Shown piece after piece: positions 1 through 13,230 of a stretch of DNA of 64,000 nucleotides. Each line of letters starts with the position of its first letter. The stretch's first letter is position 1. The stretch is taken from NCBI GenBank assembly GCA_963576565.1, contig OY755047.1:4744931-4808930 (forward strand). Reading direction: 5' to 3'. Both the position numbers and the translations under genes were made by a program. Below the pieces are notes generated by a model that saw only the letters and a program-made list of their open reading frames with translations, had not been told where the DNA came from and searched no databases. Origin of the DNA: Aspidapion aeneum (lineage: Eukaryota; Arthropoda; Insecta; Coleoptera; Brentidae).

Positions 1-1236
1 CCATGATTTATTCGATTTTTTTTTAACCTAAGTTTATAGAACAAAATGTGTTATACATTATTGTAGCAAATAAAATTTCCTTTAAAATGCTGTACAAGAA
101 AGTTGGATTGGTTTCATGGTTAGAAATTCAGAGGCGCAAGTAAATTTAACCAATTTTAAAAAATCACAAATTAAAATATTTTTGTTACAAGTTTTATCTA
201 ATTTTTTCAAAAACTAAGCCTAATTTAAAGAAATGCTATTAAGTACTTTATTGACAGTAAAATTCTCTTTTCAACGGTGTATAACTCGATGGGGTTTGAC
301 TTACAACCAACCCACCAGCGACGTCCGTAAATGGGGGCCCTTTAATTAATTTTTTTGAAAATTATGTTTTGCACAGGTTTTATTTGATTTTCTGAAAACC
401 ATGCCCTTTATCAAAAAAATTGTTTTATATTTTATTGAAGATAATAAAATTTCCTTTTAAACGTTGTGTAACATGGTAAAAAATATTTCATATTTACCAC
501 TCCAGTGGTGTGCTTAATTTAAAACAATTTTTTTTAAACACACTTGTGTCTTTTTGCGATTTAGTGTACTGGAACGAAATTAAAGGCAAAAAACTATGCC
601 AGTGCCAATTTTTGATGGTTTTTTCAAGATGGCGGAGGGAGCACAGGGGTGGGGGTGACGAAAACTCAGATTTTTAACTACCCTCCTGAGCTTAACAACA
701 TATCCAAAATTCAGAACTACCGGACCTTTTGTAGGGTAACCCCCCTATTTTGGCCTCTATTTATTGAACTATACTCTGCCAACACAATGATCTTACAACT
801 CGGTGCTTTTGTTTATAAAATATATAGTTTCTGAAATATGAATTTTCCAAGTTTGCCAATATGGAGCTCATGGGATTTGATATCCTAAAAAACCGTAAAT
901 GACGTTATTAAGATTGTCAAGACACTGTGTGGTTTTTTCCCATATAGATGGTCCGATGGTACTACAACTCGGTACTTTTATTCGTAAAATGTTTAGTTTC
1001 TCAAATATAAATTTGTAAATGACCTTTTTGGAAATCTCAATAGTTAGTGAAATATGATTTTTTTTTGCCATACCTACCTATTGCATTTGGATAATAGATG
1101 CTGATATTTTATTTAAAAAAAAAATTAGATTTTGTCTCTTGTTTCATCATAAAATGCAAGGACCACTATGTACAGTTGCCCACTTTTTTAATGTCAGCGT
1201 AAAATTGCCAACATAACATAAATTATTTATTATTAT
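1..1236. repeat. Gene-free AT-rich stretch with dispersed-repeat fragments
   Basis: No coding exon is supported here. A module beginning 'ctcggtgcttttgt' and running into 'gaaatatgaattttc' occurs near 797 and, more diverged, near 972. It recurs near 48565 and 50795, so it is an interspersed repeat of unknown class. The motif 'gaagataataaaattt' near 436 is also present near 8808. The short ORFs here show no domain or conserved start. Confidence 0.5.
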
Positions 1237-2215
1237 AAACATAAGCGTACAACTAATTAAGGCCATCAAAGAGCAAAACTAACCAAAGGCTTTCAAGTAA
1301 ATAAAGGTCTTAAATAAGGTTGCTGTATCTCGCCTACGCTCTTCAAGATATACTTGGAACAAGTCCTTAAAGTATGGAAGAGGAAATGCCAAAACATGGG
1401 AATTCCGTTGGACAAAATCTTCTTGTATACTTTATGTTTCGCCGATGATCAGATAGTAGTGGCTCAGGATTATGACGACCTCGAATATATGACACGAAAA
1501 CTAATAGAAGAGTACAATAAGTGGGGACTAGAGGTTAATCTCAATAAGACAGAGTATATGTGTATCGGTGGAATGAAACAGGATCTAATCTTAAATACCG
1601 GGCAGCGAATTCAGTCCTGTGATGAGTATAAATACTTAGGTCTAAAAATTACAGCTGACGGAACACTAGACAAAGCTATAAAAGATCGAAACGTACAAGG
1701 AAGAAAAGCAATAACTTTATTAAATGGAATAATTTGGGACCAAAGTATATCAAAACATAATAAAAAGCTTATATATAACACCATTGTAAAAAGTATTATT
1801 ACATACGGCTCAGAAGTATGGCCAATCAAGGATAGAACAGAAAAAATGCTTTCCGCTACGGAGATGGACTATTGGAGAAGAGCAGCAGGGAAATCAAAAA
1901 GAGAAAGAGTTACAAATCAAAGAATAAGAGAAATTATGACAGTGGGTGAACGTACTTTAGTGGATGATATAAAAACAAAACAACTGGTGTGGGACGGACA
2001 TGTACAAAGACTGAATGATATACACATATTATACTACAATGGAAACCAACTGGCCGAAGAAAACGAGGACGACCAAGAAGAAGCTGGAGAGAAGGAATAG
2101 ACAGTGAAATAAGAATAAGAGGCCAAGATGATGAATTATGGGCAAACAGAAACGAGTGGAGATTGGGTATCGGAAGACGTAGAACGTTGTGAAACCGATA
2201 AATATATATATAGAT
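1237..2215 (+). mobile_element. LINE C: 5'-truncated non-LTR retrotransposon copy
   Basis: This is a fragment of a non-LTR element that also occurs at 34570-35830 (minus) and 49539-50221 (minus). It carries the second half of the reverse transcriptase and the downstream connector. It ends with the family 3' end, which reads on this strand 'gtagaacgttgtgaaac' followed by an AT-rich tail. Compared with the 35-kb copy, the segment between the RT 'IRAIKEL' region and 'KLTKGF' is deleted (junction near 1275). The clade is probably RTE-like or related, judged from the RT block and the C-terminal 'LVWxGHVQR' motif; that assignment is inferred. Confidence 0.85.
1354..2100 (+). pseudogene. Reverse transcriptase fragment of LINE C
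   Basis: The 248-codon frame contains the RT palm box 'LCFADDQIVV' (FADD is the catalytic Asp pair). It then has 'WGLEVNLNKTEYM', 'YKYLGLKITADG', the 'YGSEVWPI' block and 'DYWRRAAGKSKRERV', which is the usual order of the RT C-terminal half in insect non-LTR elements. The 5' palm region and endonuclease are absent. After 'HVQRLND' the frame is lost: sister copies continue '[19 protein letters not shown]', while this one runs into an unrelated tail and stops, so a small deletion near 2025 broke it. It is a retroelement remnant, not a host gene. Confidence 0.85.
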
Positions 2216-3004
2216 AATTTATTCAAGAATTATTAATAATCTCCTACATGTTTACTTAATTTTGAAATAATTGAATAAATTAAAATGCCGACTAAAGTTT
2301 ATTTATATAAGCTTGTGCGGCTCTAGTTTTAGTAATATATTATCGTAAGCCAATATAAAAATGAACAAATTAAATAAAAAGAAATAAATAAAATCAAAAT
2401 TTAAACAATAATAATAGACCCCTTCTATGTAATACATTAAACAATTCTTGGGTTGTCCTTTAGGTCAACCAATGCGTGAGTCTCGCTTCTAGGTCTTTCC
2501 TGAATCCATTCCCTCACCTTAAATTATTATGTCGGGTTAGAACGTTTTTCTACGTTGTCCGACGCCTATTTTCCACCTCCTTCGATCCTGACAATCATCT
2601 GTCAGATTTTTTTACTCATTGATCTTTAGATTGACTGTTGCCATTCCAGTTTAGAACGCCCTCTTTTTCTGCGCCCTATTGGTTGCCATTATAGAAACTG
2701 CTTTGGTAATCTTTCGTCGTTCATCCGCTGTACATGACTTATATGATCTGTTCTGGATATTCTCATTGTTCGTCTTATTGCATCCATTTCGACACTTTCC
2801 ATTTTTGTTTTGTATTTTTCTGTTACTCGACAAGTCCCTATTCCATACAACAGCGTGCTTTTCACCATTATTTCATATAATATGTTAAGTTTTACATTCT
2901 TTTCTATCTCGTTGCTCCATAAAATACTGTTAAGACACTCAATAACCTTTTTTGATTATACTATTCCAGTTTTTTACAGTTCCTGTCGTTTCAAATGTAA
3001 AACC

Positions 3005-3233
3005 TGAGGGGTGATCAGCTGCCCACAGTAGGTGTACAAATTTTTCTACAGGATTTTTTTATGGGCCTTTTCAGCCACAGGACTATATAGAAACCCACAG
3101 GCAGGACTATGCAGGACTTGTACAGGACTATACAGGACTTGTACAGGACTCTACAGGACATGTACAGGACTATACAGGACCAAAAATTTTCTGTAGGACG
3201 GTGTACAAATTTGGTTCAGCTGATCACCCCTCG
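3005..3233. mobile_element. MITE with 8-bp target duplication GTAAAACC
   Basis: The ends are inverted repeats of GAGGGGTGATCAGCTG. GTAAAACC flanks the element on both sides (2997-3004 and 3234-3241), and LINE B sister copies show the uninterrupted site. An 8-bp duplication fits hAT or P superfamilies; no transposase is inside. Its interior is a minisatellite (see next entry). Confidence 0.85.
3048..3182. repeat. ACAGGACT-based minisatellite inside the MITE
   Basis: About ten imperfect units built on 'tacaggact', alternating with 'tgtacaggac' and 'tatacaggac', fill the centre of the 3005-3233 MITE. Local slippage after insertion is the simplest reading. Confidence 0.75.
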
Positions 3234-3600
3234 GTAAAACCCAAGTATACATACTCATTGTATGAAGATATTGTGTGTTAATTGTCTAGTTCACGTTTAA
3301 TAATTCATGATTTCTATTTCAAATCATGCGGTGTTACCAAGGAACGCCTTGTTTCTTTGTGTTTTATGTGGGAAGAATAAGACGACATTAAAAAAGTAGG
3401 AGAGTGTACCTATTGAATTTTTTTGACATTTTTTAACCCACTTAACAACTTTACCTGTATAACATTTAAAACACGAAATTAAAACTAATGTATTTTTGAT
3501 GTACCGGTCTTTGTAAATCTATTGAAAATTTTAATAGCTTATTGTCCAAAATTTTAAGTGTGACATTAATATTTCAAATAAAGGCCAATAGTTTTAATAT

Positions 3601-4447
3601 TAGAGAGTTATTGTAAACTACAAAATAAGGCCAGCAGTAATAACGTAACAATTTAGTCGGTAATAGATAGTTATTAGGGACTTATTGAAATAAAACCTGA
3701 CTTTATTTTAGAGTCGACTTTATTCTGACAGATTTACAAAGAAAACTGACAGCTGACCTCTCAAAATTGACATATCAAAGTCAAATTTAAAAATAAAGTC
3801 GCTAACTTTCATTTAATAAATACAGACATTAATAAATCCGTGTCTTAAATACACAAAGGCCGAATTTTGAAAGAAAGCAGCTGCTTTTTATATGTAAATC
3901 TGTCACAATACGGTCGATTTTAAAATAAGGTCAGGTTTTATTCCAATAAGTGTCTATTGGAATAAAACCTAACCTTATTTTAAAGTTGGCAATATTATGA
4001 CAGATTTACATATAAAAAGTAGCTGCCTTCTTTCAAAATTCGGCCTTTGTTTATTTAAGAACCGGATTTATTAGTGTCTGTTTTTAGTAAATGAAAGTTA
4101 GCGACTTTATTTATAAATTTGACTTTGGTATGTCAATTTTTAGAGGTCAGCTGTCAGTTTTCTTTGTAAATCTGTCAGAATCAAGCCGACTTGGTTTCCT
4201 TGGTTCGCTGTCGTTTCACTCGTAGAATGAAAAATAGGTTTTACCTATCTTTTCATTCTTTTTGATTTACCTTCTATCTTGTAGTCAGTTTGTTCTACTT
4301 TGTGTCAGGCAAGCCACGCTGAGGATTGAAATGCCTTTTTCCGAAACACCGGTGTCCGTGGTTGACTATACCCCTATAAAGTTGCCTTTTATACTTTGTT
4401 AACCTATTATTACTGCCAGACCTTATTTAAGTTCCAATAAATCCCTA
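3601..4447. mobile_element. Nested palindromic MITE cluster (TAGGGACTTATTG family)
   Basis: Outer inverted arms start 'tagagagttattg' (3601) and end 'caataaatcccta' (4447). Both include a block resembling 'aaggycwgcagtaata'. Within them lies a complete family member at about 3675-3955 (TAGGGACTTATTG ... taagtgtcta), followed head-on by its mirror image to about 4195. Positions 3675-3955 and 3950-4195 therefore form a palindrome with arms of roughly 250 bp. The same family occurs at 16223-18124 and 46049-46297. TA at both ends suggests a Tc1/mariner-type origin. Confidence 0.7.
4224..4259. other. Short perfect stem-loop
   Basis: The arms 'agaatgaaaa' and 'ttttcattct' enclose an inner 'taggt/accta' pair, giving a clean hairpin between the MITE arms. 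Function unknown. Confidence 0.5.
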
Positions 4448-4995
4448 ATATAAATACATCACACTCTCCAAAATTTATATTGTTATAAACATTAATTTCA
4501 GTCACTTAGGTAGTACCGGAACTGCTAAGTACTAATTTTTTACGAAAAAAATAATTACATGCATTTTTTCCCAAGGACTGTTTTTTTTAACAATAGGCAA
4601 CACTTAAAATTAGGTACTTATTAATATACTGTCTAAATGTACAGGGTGGCTTAGTGAAATTCTGTGAGTTTTGAAAATGAACAATTTGACTTTCTAATCG
4701 AAGATTCTATTTCAATCAATTTTTTTATGTTTTTAAATTAAATTTCAACTTTTTAGTATCTAAATTTAGATAGGTCCCTGTGATTCAAAGCTATATTTTT
4801 CAAAATATTCTAAATAAATTAAAAGATTAAAAAGTTCTTATTTTGTTAGGTAGAATCAAAATTTTATATTAGGGATATTTTGGGTCAGTTAAAATAACAA
4901 AAAATTTGACAGATTTTATCGTTATTTTTATTAAAAATAACGGCAACAATCAGGACAAAAAAGACAGATTTTGGAACACTAAAGATAACATAACT

Positions 4996-5870
4996 ACTAT
5001 GTCGGTTTAGAACGTTTTTCTACGTTGTCCGACGCCTATTATTCTTCACCTCCTTCGATCCTGACAATCATCTTCCGTCAGGTTTTTTTGACTCATTGAT
5101 TTTTGGATTGACTGTTGCCATTCCAGTTTAGGACGCCCTCTTTTTTTGCGCCCTATTGGTTGCCATTCTAAGACCTGCTTTGGTAATCTTTCGTCGTTCT
5201 TCCGTTGTCCATGGCCGTACCATATCAGTTCTCTTTTAGTGATGTCATCCGTTATGCTTCCCTTGATTCCCATTCTTTCTTTTATAATCTCATTTCTTAT
5301 ATGATCTGGTCTAGATATTGTCATTGATCTTCTTATTGCATCCATTTCGACACTTTCCATTTTTCTGTTACGCGACAAGTCTCTATTCCATAAAAATACT
5401 GTTAAGACAACCAATAACCTTTTTTGCTTTAACTATTCCTTTTTCCAGTTCTTTGCAGTCTGTTCCTGTCTTATCAAATGTGACATCCAAGTATACATAC
5501 TCATTGCATGGATATATTGTTTGTCCATTGTCTAGTTCAGTGGCGTATATATGGGGGGGCCTGAGGGGCCCGGGCCCCCCCCGAAGCTAAGATTTTTTTG
5601 GATATTTCATGAATACAAACATAAAATACCACATATTTCATGAATACAAACATAAAATAGCATAAAATACAGCCTCATGAGGTCTCGCCCAACCCCCCCC
5701 CCCCCCCAAAACTGTGTCGGGCCCACCCCGAAACTTTTTTCTATATACGCCACTGGTCTAGTTCTAACTCACTTGATTGGTTTCCAAGAAATAAATACTG
5801 TGTCTTGTCCACGTTCACTGTTAACCCCCACTTTTGGTATTCTTCCGTTAACTTTCTTGTCATATAACAC
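4996..5870 (-). mobile_element. LINE B fragment, interrupted by a hAT MITE
   Basis: The minus strand encodes 'RRSMTISRPDHIRNEIIKER', then 'ELIWYGHGQR' and 'KRGRPKLEWQQSIQ', the C-terminal connector typical of insect endonuclease-reverse-transcriptase LINEs. The sequence runs to 5537, is interrupted by a MITE (5538-5755), and continues at 5764 with the antisense of the RT 'WGLTVN' region. The 3' end is 'gacatagtagt', hinting at a TAG-repeat tail. All frames are broken. Confidence 0.8.
5538..5755. mobile_element. hAT-type MITE, TIR CAGTGGCGTATATA, 8-bp TSD GTCTAGTT
   Basis: The termini are CAGTGGCGTATATA and its inverse. GTCTAGTT is repeated exactly at 5530-5537 and 5756-5763. Removing element and one duplicate restores the LINE B sequence seen uninterrupted at 15140. 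The interior is G/C-homopolymer rich at both ends. The same family recurs at 32082, 33450 and 36219. Confidence 0.9.
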
Positions 5871-6365
5871 AAACTTTAATTTAGTAGTTTCCCGCTCCTT
5901 CAACTTTTTGTTTGTTTATATTTGTTTATTTATTTTTATTAGATTTATGGCTTTTTCCAAACCAAACTACCAAATTTTAGTAAAAAAATCGACCGCATTT
6001 AAGAAAACAATACGAAACTAACCTTAAAAAATAACGGTATCATTAGATAGTTTAAGTGCTACGTATTTTTTCGTAAGCATGAGATTTGACAGTTACGCAA
6101 GCGCACTTCGTCACACCGTCGTCAAGGTCACGTTAGAAGCTTACGTATTTACGTTAGCTCTGCAGGCACCTTAACGTTACCAAAAATAGAATTGGTTGAT
6201 TGACCGATCGAAAAATGAGGCCTAGACGATAATTTCCGCTTCCAGTCCAAACGATTCTTTGCAAATATATTCCTACTGTAGTTGAAAAAACAAAAAAACA
6301 AAATTGTAACATCAAAAAAACACATTCCCAAATTCTATATTCTCGGCTATTAGTAGACTTGTTAT

Positions 6366-7563
6366 CATTGGCGTAGCTAGGGTGGGCCAGGGGGGGCCTG
6401 CCCCCCCCTGAAGTCCCTCAGGCCCCCCTAAGATATTTTAGGCCTCCCCTACCGACTACTAGTAAAAGAATATGACGCTGAAAATACATACTTTTCTATT
6501 ATTATTCGGGAAATATTCAAATAAAATAGGTGCTATAAAATTTAAAATCATTCAGATAATGTTTACATTTCAGGAAAAAGCCCTTGTCTTGCGGAATTAG
6601 GCTTTTTCTCTTTAAATTCTCGGTAACTTTTCTGCACTTATGCAATTTCCCGAAAATATTTTTTAAATTTAAACATAATTATGCATATTGAATATTTCAT
6701 ACATATTGGCGACATCTTGTAAAATATTATAGATGTGTAAGTTAAATTTCGCATTTAATAAAGACAGCGACCTTTGCCCCTCTGTTTCCGAAATCGGGTT
6801 GTAGATGTCGTAAGGTTGTCAAAGACCTTTTTAAACTGTTTTTCTAAAATAAATATAATAATCTTTTTAGTTTTTTTGAGGTTAGCGTTTAGTGTCTTAT
6901 GAAAATTTTCCGATTTTGGTGACAATTTCATAACTATTTTCATATTAAGTTTTCCCACGTCGTTAAATGGAATAAATTCGTCGAGCAATACCGGGAAATT
7001 TTTAATATTAATACTTCTGCTCTAAGAGCAGAAATGACCGTTTTAAAGAATTGTATTTTTCGGTTAAATCAAACTGTTGGTCATGATTCTATCAAACAAC
7101 ATATAGCAGAAAACACCTATCAAAACCTCTACCAACTTTTTAAAGTTGCGAGTATTCTTCCAATTTCAAGTGCAACTTGCGAGAGGTCTTTCTCTGCCAT
7201 GAGGAGAGTTTTTAATTGGCTTAGAACAACTATGACTCAAGAGAGACACTCAGGTTTGTCATTGTTATTCATAGAAAAAGATGTTGAGGTCGACTTAGAC
7301 AGTGTGGTAGACGCTTTCAGTCAGCGACGTAGAAAACTTTCTTTGTAGAATTGCTGAATTACATACTTCCTGTGTATACATATAAATAAGTTGGTAAATG
7401 TATTATTAAATTTGTTATAATAAAATATTAGAACATTTAATGCGCGTATTTTTTTTTATTTATTGCACACTTTGCACGACTCTTTAAAACCTATGTTTGC
7501 TTTTTGTTCAAGATAGACCGGGGCCACGGCCCCCCCTGAAAAGCAAGGCTAGCTACGCCAATG
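6366..7563 (+). mobile_element. Internally deleted hAT transposon, 8-bp TSD CTTGTTAT
   Basis: Terminal inverted repeats CATTGGCGTAGCTAG are exact over 15 bp. The 8-bp direct repeat CTTGTTAT lies at 6358-6365 and 7564-7571. Subterminal G/C runs resemble the other hAT MITEs in this window. At 1198 bp it is too short for a full transposase gene and retains only the 3' coding end. Confidence 0.93.
7034..7348 (+). pseudogene. hAT transposase C-terminal dimerisation domain (remnant)
   Basis: The frame encodes 'LFKVASILPISSATCERSFS' followed by 'AMRRVFNWLRTTMTQERHSG', then 'LSLLFIEKDVEVD'. This is the hallmark of the hAT-family C-terminal dimerisation region (the ERxFS motif), common in insect proteins annotated as 52-kDa repressor of PKR inhibitor-like. 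Upstream RNase-H-like catalytic sequence and the zinc finger are missing, so the element cannot encode an active enzyme. The frame is open for 104 codons and the reading is intact to the stop, which suggests moderate age. Confidence in family is high; its activity is excluded by truncation. Confidence 0.9.
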
Positions 7564-7679
7564 CTTGTTATGGTAACGTAAAAACATTCAACTTAAACTC
7601 AAATTTGGAACAAAACGTAGAGCGCTTACGTGCAGTTTTACGTAAAAACACGTAACACAACTTAAACTATCTAATAAAG

Positions 7680-8728
7680 AACGGCCACCGTAAGTACCGG
7701 GCGCCGTTACCGTACATACAAAAAAAGAGCGAGAAGCTGATAATGCGCAGACTCAGTAATAACACTAAGGGTAACAAAATGTAAAATACGCGACCCAAAA
7801 TATTCCTATTATTCTAAATAATTTAGTTAACCCTGTATAATTTTAATTGTTTTTTTTTTATAATATAATATTTTAGAATCATAAAAAATCCTAATTGTTT
7901 TGATCCTTAAAAACCAATACAAAAATATAATAAATAATTATAAACACGACCTTTTTTTATAATAATATCGTGCCAATCAGACGTCGTTATCTTCAGATAT
8001 ATCTTGATCTTCAGAAAAAAAAATACAGTAATCGAAGTATTTGCTTACCTAATCAACAAAAACCAATTACTTTGATTTGCAATTTGCTTTTTGTAAACAG
8101 CTATAGGTCAAATGAGAAATATCTTCAGAAAGTATATAGGCAAAAAAAAGAAGGTGGTGCACTCGCAATTTTGACATAATATGTTGTTCAGATTAGTTCG
8201 GTTCGGTTTCTCCTAATCAAAAATTTAAATTTTCGACCTTGGAAGGGGAGCCAAATCATATAAGTAATATTCCAATACTCCCTGTTACCTATTTACACAA
8301 TGGTTGGCCTTTAATGCAAACATTCAGAAATAAAGGTACGAAAAATGCACAGATACCAAATTTACATAGAGAGAGTTTTTGTCAACTGTACGCCGATGAT
8401 TTGACGTAACGAATACATGAATAAAATAATATTTATGCGTAAAAGTATAACCAATCAGGACATTTTATCTTAAGGGCCGCAAAGAGGATAGACTTATACC
8501 CATTGGTATTGCTTTTTTCAAATATGTTTGCATTCTGCATCGTAAGGTACCGTAGGTATTGCAATAATACGTACTATTTGGAAATAATATGCATATGTCT
8601 TTGAAAGCAACCAATCAGGTCTTTTTTGCTTAAAGACCCCAAGACCCTCATGTTTGCATCATGACTGGGCAGTTACCGTGGGTATTGGAATATTATGTAT
8701 ATGAGCCAAATCCCCTGAGCCTTCTTGA
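7680..8728. other. Gene-free, degenerate AT-rich sequence
   Basis: No gene recognised. 'aaccaatcagg' followed by a T-rich stretch and 'cttaaag/cttaagg' occurs twice (near 8450 and 8610), suggesting an old degenerate duplication. The 69-codon frame at 7970 has no supporting feature. Confidence 0.4.
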
Positions 8729-9430
8729 ATTTAGTGTACATGAAAAAGTTTTTTTTAATTACTTGGTCCCTGTACATTAAAAAAAAAAGATATTTAACAA
8801 AAGTTGAAGATAATAAAATTTTCTTCAAAAACGCTGTTGCAGGTTTTTTTATCAGACGAATGGTTTTTGAGTTTTAACGCTAAACAATTCGCCACCATTT
8901 TGGATTTGGACCAATTTTTTTATTTAGTGACCTTTAACTTCAAAAATACTTTTGAAAATTTGTAATAACATAAAATAAAGACCAACTAATAGTAATAGCC
9001 TATAAAACTTGATATCATTAAATTCTCTGGATAGTACTCTTGCTGAGATACGAACCTTAAAGTTTTAGCACTACACCCGTTTCCTATGTATTTCCATAGT
9101 ATATGCAAAATAAACCTAAATTATTTAGTTTTATGTCATTTTCTCAAAAGGTTACAGAAAGTGTGTCAACAACTTTATTATAGAAAATTAAATATTCTTT
9201 TAAACAATGTGTCACCGAGGTGGGCCAAATCCACGGTTAGCACTTAATTGGCTTTCAAAATGGCGGCGAAATGTTTAGCGTCATAACTCGAAAACCATTC
9301 GTCTGACAGAAAAACGTATAAAAGTGTTTTATTGTCTTCAGATTTTGTTTAAAACTTTTTTTCTAAAACGTACAGTAATCAAGTAATTTAGAAACAAAAA
9401 CCTTTTTGTGCACACTAAATCCAAAATTGC
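8729..9430. repeat. Foldback (long inverted-repeat) element
   Basis: Arms of roughly 200 bp are inverted copies: 'gacgaatggtttttgag...cgccaccatttt' on the left pairs with 'aaaatggcggcg...aaaaccattcgtctg' on the right. Near the ends 'atttagtgtacat' pairs with 'tgtgcacactaaat'. No coding capacity was seen. Confidence 0.7.
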
Positions 9431-9653
9431 GAGGGGCGCCCCCCTCCCACCCACGAAAAAAAACTCAAATTTGTTTTTACGACTCCAATATCAACAATAT
9501 ATGTCAAAATCGCGACTACATTTCCTTTTACAAGCTTAAATTCTATAATGACTGAACTAATATATCTAAAAATAAATATATCACAACAACATTTTTTGCA
9601 CATAATTAAAACTAGGGTTATAATTTAAATACATAATGATAAAGATGCACCAA

Positions 9654-10049
9654 GTAGCCGTGGTGGCTCAGTGCGTTCGCGCATTGAACACGAGTGAGTT
9701 AAGGAATCTCGCTTGCTACAGTGGCGGGTTCGATCCCCGTCGGTTGCCGAGGTCGGGTGCGGCAGACATTTATAGGATTCCTGGGGAGTGTAAAATGTAA
9801 TATTGTCCTACCCCTTCATTCACGCCGGTAACCAGGCCGGATGAGGTCGGATATCTCGTGAAGGCGGACTTTGTTACACACTCCTTCAGTCGGTAGGCCA
9901 TTCTAAGGGACAAAAGGACCGGATAAAAAAAATACCCGGTCTGGGGTTCCAAAGGTGGCCGATGACCCGTCCAATTAGGCGTTCCGAAATGGCGGCCTTA
10001 GTGTCGGCGAAAGAGTCACGGTTACCAAATCAAGAAAGAAAAAAAAAAA
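9654..10049 (+). mobile_element. tRNA-derived SINE with poly-A tail
   Basis: A 5' tRNA-like head carries an internal pol III A box ('tggctcagtgcg', 9664-9675) and B box ('ggttcgatccc', 9727-9737). A tRNA-unrelated body of about 300 bp follows, then an A-rich tail. Direct repeats 'aaagatgcaccaa' (9641-9653 and 10050-10062) mark a retrotransposed insertion. At about 396 bp it is long for a SINE. Box spacing (about 63 bp) exceeds that of a normal tRNA, so it is not a functional tRNA gene. Retrotransposition would depend on a partner LINE; which one is not visible. Confidence 0.85.
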
Positions 10050-10301
10050 AAAGATGCACCAACTTTTAAGGGTTTCTGGGCAAGCACAAAAGAGGAAAAA
10101 TAGCTATGTTCCTAACAAGTACAGAAAAAATATTTTATGAGGTGAGCCAAAAAAAAATCGTATATTTTTTTCAGTTGTAGTTTTTTTACCATTTGTTTGA
10201 TTTTTGTGATTTTTCTGTCCCAATTTATAGCTTTCGTTTTTTTCTTAAAATCACTCAAAGAATAATCCTCTGAAGCTTGGCGACATACTTTATTGTATAT
10301 A

Positions 10302-12080
<1,779 letters not shown>

Positions 12081-12420
12081 TTTTTGACACACTTCCCATT
12101 ATCCGATTTGGATGAAATTCGGTACACAGATAGTGATCCCATGACAATACAACATTAAGAAAAAAATATCCTCCCACCCCTACCCCCACCCCTTCTATAG
12201 AAAAATGTGTTTTTGACACACTTCCCATTATCCGATTTGGATGAAATTTAGTATACATATAGTGCTCCGATGACAATACAACAATAATGAAAAAATGTCC
12301 TCCCACCCCTACCCCCCACCCCCTTCCATAAAAAATGCGTTTTTGGCACACTTCAAATTACTTTTATAAAATTTGGTATATGCATAAAGGTCCGATGGCA
12401 ATACAACCCAAACAAAAAAT
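12081..12420. repeat. Three tandem copies of a ~130-bp repeat
   Basis: Units begin 'tttttg(a/g)cacacttc' at 12081, 12210 and 12340. The first two continue 'cccattatccgatttgg' and end in a C-rich block ('cctcccacccctac'). The third is diverged and loses the C-rich end. Confidence 0.85.
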
Positions 12421-12496
12421 ATATAAAACACTTCTGTTCTGTTATTGAACAAATATTTCCATTTAATAGAGTAGATAGCTGATACTAAAAAGTAGA

Positions 12497-12877
12497 AAAT
12501 AAATTGGTAAAAAATTTTTTTTAAGTCACAAGCTTTTATAAAATGCACTAAAAATTAAAAAATAATTTTCTAAAATTCTAATATTATCATAATAATAAAA
12601 GCGATGGCCGAAAATTAAAGCATAAGTTAATCTAAATTTGTGATCTAAACACTTAATGAATATTCAACATAGCAGGTCATCAAAGATAAGTTTACCTACC
12701 ATACCTATGTCAGAGAAATGCTGGGGTATCTTGGATCGGGTTGGGTGGGTTTGGTACCTCTGCATTTTTCTGCTTTTATTATTATGATAATATTAGAATT
12801 TTAGAAAATTATTTTTTAATTTTTAGTGCATTTTATAAAAGCTTGTGACTTAAAAAAATTTTTTTACCAATTTATTT
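12497..12877. repeat. Near-perfect inverted repeat, 106-bp arms
   Basis: Left arm 12497-12602 and right arm 12772-12877 are reverse complements with at most one or two differences, separated by a 169-bp unique loop. Such identity between AT-rich arms implies a recent origin. No flanking duplication was recognised. Confidence 0.85.
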
Positions 12878-12899
12878 TTATATCTAATCTCAATACAAA

Positions 12900-12967
12900 A
12901 GGATCCACGATGGATCTAATACCTTCCAAGCCCATTAGCATACTCCACGCTATATCAGCATTGGAAA
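12900..12967 (+). repeat. 5' fragment of the GATACCTTCCTAGC interspersed repeat
   Basis: It begins 'ggatccacgatggatct', then 'aataccttccaagcccatt' and 'cgctatatcagcattg'. It matches the left end of the repeat seen at 24484, 34312, 45131, 46893 and (minus) 37750-38700. LINE B follows directly. Confidence 0.7.
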
Positions 12968-13230
12968 CACTACCGTTCCAGTTATGGACAATGTTAGAAC
13001 AAACTAATATCATTCATACATACATAAAAGCGATAAAATAATTTTTATGGTCAAAATCTAAAATTAAAATGGGAAATCAACTTCCGAAATAATTCTTGGT
13101 GACGAAAGGATTAAGACAGGGATACAATTATGAAAAGACAAGGATGTTCTCCAACTATTTTTAAAATATACACATAACGTAAAGTACACGGCATAGGAAT
13201 ACAACTTAACGACCGATTTATCATATACAT

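Larger units (their letters stand above)
2530..3330 (-). mobile_element. LINE B fragment, interrupted by a MITE at 3005-3233
   Basis: On the minus strand this is the 3' third of the LINE B ORF ('WYGHVQR', '[12 protein letters not shown]' and 'KNLTEDDCQ' region in the family), ending in the family terminus that reads on the plus strand as 'gtcgg(g/t)ttagaacg'. The frame is decayed by several indels. The element resumes at 3242 ('ccaagtatacatactca') after the MITE. Sister copies at 4996, 14599, 36637, 39675, 43868, 49130 and 50577 allow alignment. Confidence 0.8.
6046..7671. mobile_element. TA-flanked MITE split by a hAT element
   Basis: The outer inverted ends GATAGTTTAAGT (6046) and its inverse (ending 7671) are flanked by TA. 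They also share inner 'acgta...tttacg' blocks. Without the inserted hAT element the host MITE would be about 420 bp. Tc1/mariner-type target choice is inferred from TA alone. Confidence 0.65.

Noticed and set aside
5677..6021. 114-codon plus-strand ORF
   Set aside because: It starts inside a MITE and runs antisense through LINE B; no protein features.
9654..9740. A tRNA gene
   Set aside because: A and B boxes are present, but the spacing is too long for a cloverleaf. The sequence continues into a SINE body with poly-A and a target duplication.
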